Counted from the first letter of the stretch, positions 8,403 through 17,209 are shown. The stretch: 64,000 nucleotides of DNA from Streptomyces anulatus (GCF_000721175.1 NZ_JOEZ01000022.1:56325-120324); one strand, 5' to 3'. The notes: generated by a model not told the origin, from the letters alone. Translations and numbers: made by a program.

Positions 8403-9737
8403 GCGCAGGTAGTGGTCGAGGACGCGGACGCCGAAGTGGAGGGCGTCGACGGGGACGCGCTCGTCGACGCCGTGGAAGAGCCGCTGGTAGTCGAAGCCGA
8501 CGGGGAGCTTCAGCGGGGTGAAGCCGTAGCCGGTGATGCCGAGGCGGGAGAACTGCTTGGCGTCGGTGCCGCCCGACATGCAGTACGGGACGGTGTGCGC
8601 GTCCGGGTCGAACCGCTCGACGGCGGCGCGCAGCTTGGCGTACGTCGGTGAGTCGACGGGGGCCTGGAGGGCCGTCTCGCGGTGGTAGAACTCCCAGGAG
8701 ACCGAGGGTCCGGTGAGCCGGTCCAGGGTCGCGTGGAACTCGTCGTCGCCGCCGGGGACCGTGCGCCCGTCGATGAAGGCGGCGGCGTGCCCGGGAATGA
8801 CGTTGACCTTGTAACCGGCGTTCAGCATCGTCGGGTTGCTGCTGTTGCGGATGGTGCTCTCGACGAGGGACGCGGCCGGTCCGAGCTTGCCGATGAGCTG
8901 GGCGACGTCGAAGCCGGGTTCGTCGAGGTCGACGGTGATGCCGTGCAGGGCGGCGATCTCGGTGATCGCGGCCCGGACGGTCGGGGTGAGGCGGATGGGC
9001 CACTCGTACTCGCCGATCCGCGCGACGGCGGCGGCCAGGGTGCTCACCGCGTTCTCCCGGTTGACCTTGGAGCCGTGCCCGGCCCGGCCCTCGGCGGTCA
9101 GCTTCAGCCAGCCGGTGCCGCGTTCGCCCGCCGCGATCGGGTAGAGCGAGAGACCGTCACCCGCGTGGAAGGTGAAGGCCCCGGACTCGCTGATGCCCTC
9201 CGTGCAGCCCTCGAACAGTTCGGGGTGCTGATCGGCGAGGAAGCCGGAGCCGTCGGCGGCGCTGTCCTCCTCGTCGGCGGTGTAGGCGATGACGATGTCG
9301 CGCCGGGGGCGGAACCCCTCGCGGGCCCAGCCCCGTACGACGGCGAGGACCATCGCGTCCATGTTCTTCATGTCGACGGCGCCCCTCCCCCACACGACCC
9401 CGTCGCGCACCTCGCCGGAGAAGGGGTGCACGCTCCAGTCGGCGGGCTCGGCGGGCACCACGTCGAGGTGGCCGTGGACGAGCAGCGCGTCGGCCGACGG
9501 GTCGGTGCCGGGGATCCGGGCGACCACATTGGTCCGGCCGGGGGTGCGCTCCAGCAGCGTCGGTTCGATTCCGGTGTCGGCGAGCCGCTCCGCGACGTAC
9601 TCGGCGGCCGGGCGCTCCCGGCAGTCGCCGCCGCCCCGGTTGGTGGTGTCGATGCGGATCAGTTCGGAAGTGAACGTCACCACCTCGTCGAGCGCCTGCC
9701 GGTCGACGGGTCCGAGCAGGTCGGGGGCCTCAGCCAT
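8394..9737 (-). CDS. M20 family metallopeptidase
   Basis: A 447-residue zinc peptidase. The co-catalytic metal ligands are visible: HGHLDVVP (His and Asp, about 88-92), GRGAVDMKN (bridging Asp, about 118) and ADEED (catalytic Glu and ligand, about 155). The dimerisation domain lies in the middle, and MSGGTDAKQF near the C terminus belongs to the last ligand region. Substrates of the family are dipeptides, N-acyl amino acids or carbamoyl amino acids. Its ATG overlaps the stop of the upstream M55 gene by eight bases, so the two are translationally coupled. Confidence 0.9.
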   Translation of the reverse strand: MAEAPDLLGPVDRQALDEVVTFTSELIRIDTTNRGGGDCRERPAAEYVAERLADTGIEPTLLERTPGRTNVVARIPGTDPSADALLVHGHLDVVPAEPADWSVHPFSGEVRDGVVWGRGAVDMKNMDAMVLAVVRGWAREGFRPRRDIVIAYTADEEDSAADGSGFLADQHPELFEGCTEGISESGAFTFHAGDGLSLYPIAAGERGTGWLKLTAEGRAGHGSKVNRENAVSTLAAAVARIGEYEWPIRLTPTVRAAITEIAALHGITVDLDEPGFDVAQLIGKLGPAASLVESTIRNSSNPTMLNAGYKVNVIPGHAAAFIDGRTVPGGDDEFHATLDRLTGPSVSWEFYHRETALQAPVDSPTYAKLRAAVERFDPDAHTVPYCMSGGTDAKQFSRLGITGYGFTPLKLPVGFDYQRLFHGVDERVPVDALHFGVRVLDHYLRTA

Positions 9738-10563
9738 ACTGTTCCTCCACAGCGGCCGACACGATCGTCGTCACCGCCTTGAACGTGCGAATACCTTCGT
9801 ACATCGTCGCGCTGGTGTACGCGACGCGCCTCTCGCCGCTCGGCGCCACGCCGGGGACGACGGTGGCCGCGGCCGCCAGATGTTCGGCGTCGAACTCCAG
9901 CTCCACGGTGAACGTGGAGCCGGTGACGGGCTCCCGCCGGCCCGCGAGCACGGTGGCCGCTTTCGCCGCCGCCCGGATGTCGGCGGCGGTACGGGCGGGG
10001 GTGCGGCACACCGCGGCGTAACGGGAGACGTGGTCCTTGACGGCGACCTTGCGGGCGTCGGGGGCGTATCCCTCGGCGTCCACGCAGGTCAGGTCGTCGC
10101 CGGTGACGAGGACGACGGGCACCCCGTACTCGGCGGCGACGTGTGCGTTGAGCAGGCCCTCGCTCGCGCGGGTTCCGTCGAGCCAGACTCCGGTGATGGA
10201 GTTGGCGAGGTAGGTGTGGGCGAGGACGCCCTCCGTGCCGGCCCCGGTGTGGTAGCCGACGAAGGCCACCGCGTCCACGTCGCCGTGCTGGATGCCCTCC
10301 ACCATGGACAGCGACTTGTGCTTGCCGGTGAGCATCTGGACCCGTTCGTCCATGTGCTCCAGCAGCAGATTGCGCATCGACCAGTGGGCCTCGTTGACCA
10401 GGACCTCGTCGGCGCCGCCGTCGTAGAAGCCGAGCGCCGCCGCGTTCACGTCCGAGGTGAACATCGACCGGCAGCGCTCCCACTGCGGAGTCCCCGGCAG
10501 CACGTCGGCCGGCCAGGTCACTCCGGTGGCGCCTTCCATGTCCGCGCTGATGAGGATCTTCAT
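9730..10563 (-). CDS. M55 family D-aminopeptidase (DppA-like)
   Basis: A 277-residue protein beginning MKILISADMEGATG, whose Asp and Glu are the first zinc ligands of the M55 (DppA) family. DEVLVNEAHW and FVGYHTGAG carry further conserved residues. DppA-type enzymes remove N-terminal D-amino acids from D-Ala-containing peptides. As the first gene of the M55-M20-S9-S66 operon it points to recycling of wall-derived or D-amino-acid peptides. The ATG at 10563 is the only start consistent with the conserved N terminus; the ribosome binding site is weak. Confidence 0.9.
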   Translation of the reverse strand: MKILISADMEGATGVTWPADVLPGTPQWERCRSMFTSDVNAAALGFYDGGADEVLVNEAHWSMRNLLLEHMDERVQMLTGKHKSLSMVEGIQHGDVDAVAFVGYHTGAGTEGVLAHTYLANSITGVWLDGTRASEGLLNAHVAAEYGVPVVLVTGDDLTCVDAEGYAPDARKVAVKDHVSRYAAVCRTPARTAADIRAAAKAATVLAGRREPVTGSTFTVELEFDAEHLAAAATVVPGVAPSGERRVAYTSATMYEGIRTFKAVTTIVSAAVEEQYG

Positions 10564-10808
10564 GCCGCCACACCGTACGCGCCGTGAGCGGCGCGGGCCA
10601 GGGAGGGGCGGCCCGTCAGAGGTCCAGTCCGCCGAAGGTCCCTCCGGTGGTCCTCGTGCGGTCCCTCCGGTGGCCCCCCTCCGACCGCCCCCGTACGCCT
10701 CCCGGGTCCTGCCCCGGCCCGGCGGGCGCGCCTGCCCCGCGACGACCGCCGCGCAGGAGCGGGCCCGGGGCCGGATCGACGGGGTGGGCATCACCCCGCG
10801 ACGCACCG

Positions 10809-11813
10809 TCAGCCCGTCTTCGCGTCCCGCAGCAGCTCCTCGATCCGGGACAGCTCGTCCTCGCCGAACTCCAGGTTCGAGACGGCCTCGACGCTGTTCT
10901 CCAGCTGGGCGACGCTGCTCGCGCCGACGACGGCGGAGGTGAGCCGGCCACCGCGCAGCACCCACGCCAGGGCCAGCTGCGCGAGCGACTGGCCCCGCTC
11001 CTTCGCCAGGGCGTCCAGCGCGCGCAGCCGCTCCACCAGCTGCGGGGTGACGGCGTCGGGGGTCAGGAACGGGCTCGCGCCCGCGGCCCGGGAGCCTGCC
11101 GGGATGCCGCTCAGATAGCGGTCGGTGAGGACGCCCTGCTCCAGCGGCGAGTAGGCGATGGACCCGGCGCCCAGTTCGTCGAGGACGTCCGGCAGCCCGT
11201 CGTGCTCGATGCGGCGGTCGAGCATCGAGTAGCGGGGCTGGTGGATGAGCAGCGGGGTGCCGAGGTCCTTCAGGATCGCGGCGGCCTCGCGGGTCTGTGC
11301 GGCGGAGTAGTTGGACAGCCCGGCGTACAGCGCCTTGCCCTGCCGTACGGCGGTGTCGAGCGCGCCCATCGTCTCTTCGAGGGGGGTATCGGGGTCGGGC
11401 CGGTGGGAGTAGAAGATGTCGACGTACTCGATGCCGAGACGCTTCAGGCTCTGGTCGAGGGAGGAGCGCAGGTACTTGCGCGAGCCCCACTCCCCGTACG
11501 GTCCGTCCCACATGTGGTAGCCGGCCTTGGTGGAGATGACGATCTCGTCGCGCAGCCGGGCGAAGTCGGTCGCCAGGGCGCGGCCCAGGGTGAGCTCGGC
11601 GGAGCCGGGCGGCGGGCCGTAGTTGTTGGCCAGGTCGAAGTGGGTGATGCCGAGGTCGAAGGCGCGGCGCAGGATGCGGCCCTGCTCCTCGGGCGTCCGG
11701 TCCCCTCCGAAGTTGTGCCAGAGGCCGAGGGAGAGCGCGGGCAGCAGGAGACCGCTGCGGCCGGTGCGCCGGTAGGGCATGGCGGAGTAGCGGTCGGCGG
11801 ACGGCAGGTACAT
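10809..11813 (-). CDS. Aldo/keto reductase (YghZ/KvbetaB-like)
   Basis: A 334-residue (beta/alpha)8 NADPH-dependent oxidoreductase. The catalytic tetrad is visible: Asp and Tyr in DLANNYG (about 61-67), Lys in STKAGY (about 92) and His in SHRPDP (about 135). AKR subgroup features include LGLWHNFGG and a C-terminal cofactor loop VVGASSVAQLENSVEAV. The ATG at 11813 has GGAG eight bases upstream; the longer frame upstream is poor. It is transcribed divergently from the LysR gene at 11925, the usual arrangement for a LysR-controlled target. Confidence 0.88.
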   Translation of the reverse strand: MYLPSADRYSAMPYRRTGRSGLLLPALSLGLWHNFGGDRTPEEQGRILRRAFDLGITHFDLANNYGPPPGSAELTLGRALATDFARLRDEIVISTKAGYHMWDGPYGEWGSRKYLRSSLDQSLKRLGIEYVDIFYSHRPDPDTPLEETMGALDTAVRQGKALYAGLSNYSAAQTREAAAILKDLGTPLLIHQPRYSMLDRRIEHDGLPDVLDELGAGSIAYSPLEQGVLTDRYLSGIPAGSRAAGASPFLTPDAVTPQLVERLRALDALAKERGQSLAQLALAWVLRGGRLTSAVVGASSVAQLENSVEAVSNLEFGEDELSRIEELLRDAKTG

Positions 11814-11910
11814 GCGAAAGGCTCCGCGGGGAGAGGGCCGGGGGGACACGCCCAGGCTTCCGCAGATGGATCCAGCAGTCCAACAGGAGATTGCGCTCGG
11901 ATTCATCGCC

Positions 11911-11924
11911 TAGATTGCTCAATC
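11911..11924. promoter_or_regulatory. Leaderless -10 box and LysR-type palindrome
   Basis: TAGATT at 11911-11916 looks like a -10 box eight bases before the LysR start. GATTG-CT-CAATC at 11913-11924 is a dyad lying between the divergent AKR and LysR genes and touching the LysR ATG. An AT-rich dyad in this position is the expected autoregulatory site of a LysR protein. Confidence 0.5.
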
Positions 11925-12848
11925 ATGGAACTGCGTCAGCTGGAGCACTTCGTCGCCGTGGCGGAGGAGCAGCACTTCACCCGCGCCGCCGAGCGCCTCG
12001 CCGTCTCGCAGTCCGGGCTCTCCGCCTCCGTACGGGCGCTGGAACAGGAGCTGCGGACCCCGTTGTTCAGCCGCACCACGCGCACGGTCCGGCTCACCGA
12101 GGCGGGGCGGGCGCTGCTGGTGGAGGCGGAGCGGACGCTGGCGGGCGCGCGGGCGGCGCGGGACGCGGTCGACGCCGTACGGGGGCTGCTGCGCGGGACG
12201 CTGACGGTGGGGGTCGAACAGTGCGTGGCGGGGGTGAGCCCGGCGCGGCTGCTGGCGGCGTTCCACCGGGAGCACCCGCAGATGGAGCTGCGGCTCCGCC
12301 AGGAGGGCACCAGCAGCCTGCTGGACGGGGTGGCGGGCGGGCGCCTCGACCTGGCGTTCGCGGCCACGGTCAGCCCGGCGGAGTGGCGCGGGGAGCTGGT
12401 GCCGCTGGCCCGGGAACCGATGGTGCTGCTGTGCGCGGCGGGGCACGCGTTCGCCGGGCGGCCGGAGGTGGGGTGGGAGGAGCTGCCGGGGGCGTCGTTC
12501 ATCGACTTCCATCCGGACTGGGGCCCCCGGCGGGCCGCCGACGAGGCGTTCGCGGCGGCGAGGGTGCGCCGGACGGTGGGCCTGGAGGTCAACGATGTGC
12601 ACAGCCTCCTGGAGCTGGTGCAGGAGGGACTGGGGATCGCGGTGGTGCCGCACCACTTCTCCCGTAAGCCGGAGGCGGCCCGGCTGGTCGCGGTGGAGCT
12701 GGCGGGTGCGTACCGGCCGGTGTACGAGAGCGTGGTGGTGCTTCCGGCGGCGCGGGGTCTGAGTCCGGGGGCGCGGGCGCTGATGCGGCTGGTGCGGGAG
12801 GCGGCGGAGGTGCGCCGAGCCCGGCGCACCCGTGTGGGCGGCTCCTAA
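11925..12848 (+). CDS. LysR family transcriptional regulator
   Basis: A 307-residue regulator. The N-terminal winged HTH is classical (MELRQLEHFVAVAEEQHFTR, then RLAVSQSGLSASVRALE and TPLFSRTTRTVRLTEAG, residues 1-60). A linker helix follows, then the two-lobed periplasmic-binding-like effector domain (about 90-295). It is divergent from the aldo/keto reductase across 111 bp. The start is fixed by the conserved N terminus and looks leaderless. The inducer is unknown. Confidence 0.92.
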   Translation: MELRQLEHFVAVAEEQHFTRAAERLAVSQSGLSASVRALEQELRTPLFSRTTRTVRLTEAGRALLVEAERTLAGARAARDAVDAVRGLLRGTLTVGVEQCVAGVSPARLLAAFHREHPQMELRLRQEGTSSLLDGVAGGRLDLAFAATVSPAEWRGELVPLAREPMVLLCAAGHAFAGRPEVGWEELPGASFIDFHPDWGPRRAADEAFAAARVRRTVGLEVNDVHSLLELVQEGLGIAVVPHHFSRKPEAARLVAVELAGAYRPVYESVVVLPAARGLSPGARALMRLVREAAEVRRARRTRVGGS

Positions 12849-13017
12849 GGGCTGTCCCGCAGTTCCCGTCCGCCTCACGACGCCATGCACGCACTCTCGC
12901 CGCACCGGCCCCGGACCCACGTACGTCCGGTACGAGGGCCTGGGGCCGGCACTCCGAGAGCACCCACCTGACGCCGCGCGGCCGCCCTGCGGACGACGAC
13001 GGGAATGGACAGGACAC

Positions 13018-15462
13018 CTAGTCCTCGTGGCCGAGCTGGAGGTCGCGCTCGGTACGGCCGCCGCCCGCGACCTGCAGGACGGTGGCGACCGGCGGGTATC
13101 CCGCGGCGATCACCGTGTACTCGCCGGACGAGAGGTCGACGAACCGGAACGAGCCGTCGGGTCCGGTGGTGAGGGTGTCCACCACAGTGCCCGCCGCGTC
13201 GAGCAGGGTGACCCGGGCGTCCTCTACGGGCCGTCCGCCGGTGGCCCGGACGACGCCGCGCAGGACGGCCCCGCCCGCCAGCTCGACGTCCTGCCGGGTC
13301 TCGCGGGCGGCCTGCACGCTGACCGGGAGGGCGGCGGGGCGGAAGGCGGGGGCGCTCGCGGCCAGCGTGTACTCGCCGGCGACCAGTTCGCCGATGACAT
13401 AGCCGCCCTCACGCCCGGTGCGGGTGGAGGCGACGACCTCGCCGCGTACGTCGGTGAGGGTGACGGCCGCGTCGCGTACGGGAGCCCCGTCGGGGGTGAG
13501 GACGGATCCGGCGAGGCGTCCGGCCCCGCCGAGCACCACGTCCAGCTCGACGGGGCGCTCGCCCACGGTGACGCTGACGGCCTGCGGCTGGTGGCCGCCC
13601 GCCGCGGCGATCAGGACGTAGGACCCGGCGCCGGGGACGCTGAGCGCGTACCGCCCGTCCTCGCCGCTGGCCCCGCGCCCGATCTGCCGCCCCTGGACGT
13701 CGATGAGGGTGAGCGCGGCGCGGGGGACGGTGGTGCCGTCGGAGTGCTGGACGCTGCCGTGGACCGGGACCCCGGAGAGGTGACCGGCGGCCGGCCGGCC
13801 GGAGTCGGCGCGGGCGGCGGGGATCTGCGTGGTCTCGGCGGCGGCTTCGGGGCTGTGGTGGGACACCAGCGGTTTCTCCTTGAGGAAGAAGGCGAGGATC
13901 AGGCCGAGCACGAGCACCGGCACCAGGTAGAGGAAGATGCGCGGCATGGCGTCGACGTACGCCTGGATGTAGGCGTCGCGCAGTGCGGGTTCCATCGCGT
14001 GCACGATCTGCGGGGTGATCGACTCGGGGTCGGGCAGCTCCGCGCCGACGGGCAGGTGTACGCCGAGGGCGTCGGAGAGCCGCCCGGCGAACAGCGTGCC
14101 GAAGATCGCCGCGCCGACGCTGCCGCCGATCTGCCGGAAGTAGTTGTTGGCGCTGGTGGCGGTGCCGAGGTCCGAGGGGCGTACGGAGTTCTGCACGGCG
14201 AGTACCAGGACGGACATGACCAGTCCGATGCCGATGCCGAGGACGGCCTGGTAGAAGCCGTACGCCAGGGGGGAGGTGTCCGCCTCCAGCAGGGACAGCA
14301 GCCACATGCCGAGCACCGAGACGGCGCTGCCGACGATCGGGTAGACGCGGTAGCGGCCGGTGCGGGTGATGAGCCGGCCGGAGACGACGGAGCCGCCGAC
14401 GATGCCCATCATCATCGGGAGCATCAGCAGCCCGGATTCGGTGGCGCTGGCCCCGTCGACCATCTGGAGGTAGGTGGGGAGGTAGCTGGCGGCCCCGAAG
14501 AGCGCGATGCCGACGACCGCGCCGACCAGTCCGGTGACGTTGAAGACGGAGTCGCGGAACAGCCGCAGCGGAATGACCGGTTCTACGGCCCGGTGTTCGG
14601 CGGCGACGAAAAGCACCGCCGCGAGAACCGCGGCCGCCGAGAGGCCCAGGATGGTTCGCGATCCCCAGGCGTACTCGGTGCCGCCCCAGCTGGTGACCAG
14701 CACCAGGCAGGTGGAGGCGACCGCGAGGAGCACCGCGCCCAGGACGTCGAGGCGGGGCCGGACTGCGGGCCTGGGCAGCTTGAGGACGACCGCGATGACG
14801 GCCAGGGTGACCAGGCCGAAGGGCACGTTGACGTAGAAGCACCAGCGCCAGGAGGCGTGGTCGGTGAAGAAGCCGCCGAGCAGCGGTCCGGCGACCGAGG
14901 CGAGGCCGAAGACCGCGCCGATGAGGCCCATGTAGCGGCCGCGCTCCCGGGCCGGGACGATGTCCGCGATGATCGCCTGAACGCCGATCATGAGGCCGCC
15001 GCCGCCGATGCCCTGGATGGCGCGGAAGGCGATCAGCTCGTCCATGGTGCGCGACCAGCCCGCCAGCGCGGAGCCGATGATGAAGACGACGATGGCGAAC
15101 TGGAAGACGCCCTTGCGGCCGAAGAGGTCGCCGAGCTTGCCGTAGAGCGGCAGCACGATGGTGGAGGCGAGGAGGTAGGCGGTGACCGCCCAGGACATCT
15201 TCTCCAGGCCGTGCAGCTCACCGACGATCTTCGGCAGGGCGGTGGCGACGATCATCTGGTCGAGCGCCGCGAGCAGCAGGGTGAGCATCAGTCCGAGGAA
15301 GACCGTGCGGACCTTGCGGGGGCTGATCTCCGCCGCGTCCGGGCCGGGTCCGGCCGGAGGGGGTGGCGGGGGCGGGGCGGCGAGGGCTCCGGCGGTCGCG
15401 GCCGTACCGTCCGGTCCCGTGCCGTCCGGCTCGTCCTTCACCAGCGTGATACCGCCCACCAC
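13018..15462 (-). CDS. DHA2-type MFS drug exporter with three C-terminal carboxypeptidase-regulatory-like repeats
   Basis: About 814 residues. After a proline-rich cytoplasmic N terminus comes a 14-TM EmrB/QacA-type exporter (LDQMIVATALPKIVGEL in TM1, then GGGLMIGVQAIIADIVP and RGRYMGLIGAVFG motifs) up to about residue 545. The remaining about 245 residues are three tandem beta-sandwich repeats of about 80 residues, each with a YxLxVPGAGSYVLIAA-like core (VPGAGSYVL, LVAGEYTLAA, LSSGEYTVIA). These are CarboxypepD_reg-like domains. The start GTG at 15462 has AGGGGAG six bases upstream; a more upstream ATG lacks one. The tail should follow TM14. Export substrate unknown. Confidence 0.88.
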   Translation of the reverse strand: MVGGITLVKDEPDGTGPDGTAATAGALAAPPPPPPPAGPGPDAAEISPRKVRTVFLGLMLTLLLAALDQMIVATALPKIVGELHGLEKMSWAVTAYLLASTIVLPLYGKLGDLFGRKGVFQFAIVVFIIGSALAGWSRTMDELIAFRAIQGIGGGGLMIGVQAIIADIVPARERGRYMGLIGAVFGLASVAGPLLGGFFTDHASWRWCFYVNVPFGLVTLAVIAVVLKLPRPAVRPRLDVLGAVLLAVASTCLVLVTSWGGTEYAWGSRTILGLSAAAVLAAVLFVAAEHRAVEPVIPLRLFRDSVFNVTGLVGAVVGIALFGAASYLPTYLQMVDGASATESGLLMLPMMMGIVGGSVVSGRLITRTGRYRVYPIVGSAVSVLGMWLLSLLEADTSPLAYGFYQAVLGIGIGLVMSVLVLAVQNSVRPSDLGTATSANNYFRQIGGSVGAAIFGTLFAGRLSDALGVHLPVGAELPDPESITPQIVHAMEPALRDAYIQAYVDAMPRIFLYLVPVLVLGLILAFFLKEKPLVSHHSPEAAAETTQIPAARADSGRPAAGHLSGVPVHGSVQHSDGTTVPRAALTLIDVQGRQIGRGASGEDGRYALSVPGAGSYVLIAAAGGHQPQAVSVTVGERPVELDVVLGGAGRLAGSVLTPDGAPVRDAAVTLTDVRGEVVASTRTGREGGYVIGELVAGEYTLAASAPAFRPAALPVSVQAARETRQDVELAGGAVLRGVVRATGGRPVEDARVTLLDAAGTVVDTLTTGPDGSFRFVDLSSGEYTVIAAGYPPVATVLQVAGGGRTERDLQLGHED

Positions 15463-15682
15463 GTAACGCTCCCCTCGTCGCACCTGCGCCGCCCTTTCTC
15501 GCATCGCGCGGCAAGGCGGGGCAAACGTGACGAGGGGCGCGTACAGCGCACACGAAGGGCTTATGCGCCGGTGGGAGCCGCTACGGCGCACAACCGGCCA
15601 CCCCGGAAAACCACCCGTTCCGGTGAGGCCGACCGTGCTCGCGGAGGTCGGATCGTCCGACCTCGGGTGCGGGGATGGGGAG

Positions 15683-16126
15683 TTACTTCTCGACCTCGGT
15701 GGCGAGGTTCTGGAGCAGTTCGTCGTAGATCCGGCCGAGGCCCTTGGGCGCGAAGGTCCGCTCGAAGAACCCGCCGATGCCGCCCGCGCCGTCCCAGACC
15801 GTGGTCACGACGGCCTTGGACTTCCCCTCACCGGCCGGGGTTACGGTCCAGGTGGTGACCATGGAGGAGTTGCGGTCCTTCTCGACGAGCTGCCCGTCGG
15901 TCGGCTCGCTGACCTCCAGCAGGCAGTCGCGGACGCGCTTGCTGGTGGCCTGGAGCTTCCAGTGGACGAGGGTGCCCTCGCCGTCGCCGCCCTCCCGGAC
16001 CTCGTACTCGCTGAAGTGCCCGGTCAGCACCTTGCCGCGGACGTCCTTGTAGTCGGCCAGCGCGTCGAACACCGCCTCTGCGTCCGCCGCGATGATCCGC
16101 TCCGTGGTGGCCTCGACCTGAGCCAT
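15683..16126 (-). CDS. SRPBCC (START/polyketide-cyclase-like) family protein
   Basis: A 147-residue single-domain protein with the START-fold pattern: MAQVEATTERIIAADAEAVF at the N terminus, a central antiparallel sheet (TLVHWKLQAT, SMVTTWTVTP) and a long C-terminal helix (IYDELLQNLATEVEK). Such proteins bind hydrophobic ligands or help in stress responses. The ATG at 16126 has GGAGGA upstream. It lies downstream of a VOC gene in the same direction (89 bp) and may be cotranscribed. Confidence 0.85.
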   Translation of the reverse strand: MAQVEATTERIIAADAEAVFDALADYKDVRGKVLTGHFSEYEVREGGDGEGTLVHWKLQATSKRVRDCLLEVSEPTDGQLVEKDRNSSMVTTWTVTPAGEGKSKAVVTTVWDGAGGIGGFFERTFAPKGLGRIYDELLQNLATEVEK

Positions 16127-16215
16127 GGCTGTTCCTCCAGCACTCGGTGTGTTCGGTGGGTGAGCTGAGCCAACCACCTCGGGCACAACCGCTCAAAATC
16201 GGGGCCGGAAGGGGG

Positions 16216-16608
16216 TCAGGGGCAGCGGTCCGCGAGGACGCAGAACTCGTTGTCCTCCGGGTCGGCGAGGACGATCCAGCTCTCGTCGCCCTGACCGACG
16301 TCGGCGCGGCGGGCGCCCAGGCCGAGCAGCCGGCGCACCTCGTCGTCCTGCTCCCGGTCGGTGGGACTGACGTCGATGTGGAGCCGGTTCTTGACGGTCT
16401 TGCCCTCGGGCACCCGCGCGAAGGTCAGCACCGGCGGCACGGGGCCGGGTCGGTCCCTGCCCTCGGGCACCGCGGGCGAGCCGATGGTGACGACGCCTCC
16501 GTCCTCGTCCTCGCGCAGCACCTCGTAGTCGAGGACCGAGCACCAGAAGCGGGCGAGGCCCACGGGGTCGGCGCAGTCGATCGCGAGCTCGGTGAACTTG
16601 CCGGCCAT
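16216..16608 (-). CDS. VOC family protein
   Basis: A 130-residue glyoxalase-like protein. ELAIDCADPVGLARFWCSVL opens the first module. RLHIDVSPTDREQDDEVRRL and WIVLADPEDNEFCVL form the second, with a conserved His and Glu at metal-ligand positions. The ATG at 16608 is the only start giving a complete fold. It is divergent from the radical SAM remnant gene, so the 127-bp gap with a LexA-type box may serve both. Substrate unknown. Confidence 0.85.
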   Translation of the reverse strand: MAGKFTELAIDCADPVGLARFWCSVLDYEVLREDEDGGVVTIGSPAVPEGRDRPGPVPPVLTFARVPEGKTVKNRLHIDVSPTDREQDDEVRRLLGLGARRADVGQGDESWIVLADPEDNEFCVLADRCP

Positions 16609-16690
16609 GGTCGGGGCCTCCCGGTCACGTAGCGGGTCTTCCGGAGCACCCCACGCTAGGGGGTGAGGAGCCTCCCTCGCACGATCAAGG

Positions 16691-16702
16691 GAACAAATGT
16701 TC
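16691..16702 (+). promoter_or_regulatory. LexA (SOS) box candidate
   Basis: GAAC-AAAT-GTTC at 16691-16702 matches the GAAC-N4-GTTC core recognised by LexA/DinR of Gram-positive bacteria. It lies 33 bp before the ATG of the radical SAM remnant. The flanks are G and T rather than the ideal C and G. Confidence 0.5.
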
Positions 16703-16735
16703 TATTCTTCGGTCAGCTCTACCGAGGAGGCGTCC

Positions 16736-17209
16736 ATGCGCTGGGACAATCTGGTCGAGAACGGCTCGACGACCGGGAACAGCGCGCTCTTCGCCGCGGG
16801 TGCGGTGACCACGCGCACGTTCGACACCCCTGAATTCCGGGGGATCACCTTCCATGAGATCCGGGCCCGTTCGATCCTGAACCGGGTGCCCGGGGCCTCG
16901 CGAATGCCGTTCGAATGGACGGTGAACCCCTACCGGGGCTGCACGCACCTGCGCCCCGGCGCGCGCGAGTGGTACCTGCACTGGCTGGGGCGGCACCATC
17001 CGCGTCTGGTGCCGCGCTACGAGCGGATGTACGCGGACGGGGCGTACGCGCCCACCTGGTACCAGCGCCGGATCACGCGTCAGGTGCACGAGCTGGCGGA
17101 CGAGTTCGGGATCGGACCGGCGCTCCGGGGCGGGGCCCGGCGGACCGGCCCGGATCCCGGGCCGGCCGCCGCGCCGGAGCCGGGCCCCACCCAGCTGACC
17201 CTGCTGTGA
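16736..17209 (+). pseudogene. Rv2578c-type radical SAM protein with in-frame loss of the radical SAM core
   Basis: A 157-residue frame with a good ribosome binding site (GAGGAGG). Residues 1-62 are the N terminus of the actinobacterial Rv2578c-like radical SAM family up to NPYRGCTH. Known full-length members (about 340 residues) continue there into the CxxxCxxC iron-sulphur motif. Here the frame jumps directly to LRPGAREWYLHWLG, the C-terminal region (from about 63), ending with a proline-rich tail. About 185 residues, including all three cluster cysteines, are missing with no frameshift. The product cannot be a radical SAM enzyme. A LexA box precedes it. The family comparison is from memory. 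Confidence 0.7.

Noticed and set aside
10637..10673. A 14-bp direct repeat (GGTCCCTCCGGTGG) between the M55 and aldo/keto reductase genes
   Set aside because: Two copies 23 bp apart in a GC-rich gap. No symmetry or position suggests a function.
12832..15858. A very long open frame (over 1000 codons) on the plus strand opposite the MFS exporter gene
   Set aside because: Its composition (Gly, Asp, Glu, Arg, Val runs) is what high-GC codon bias creates on the opposite strand. The minus-strand frame encodes a clear 14-TM exporter.
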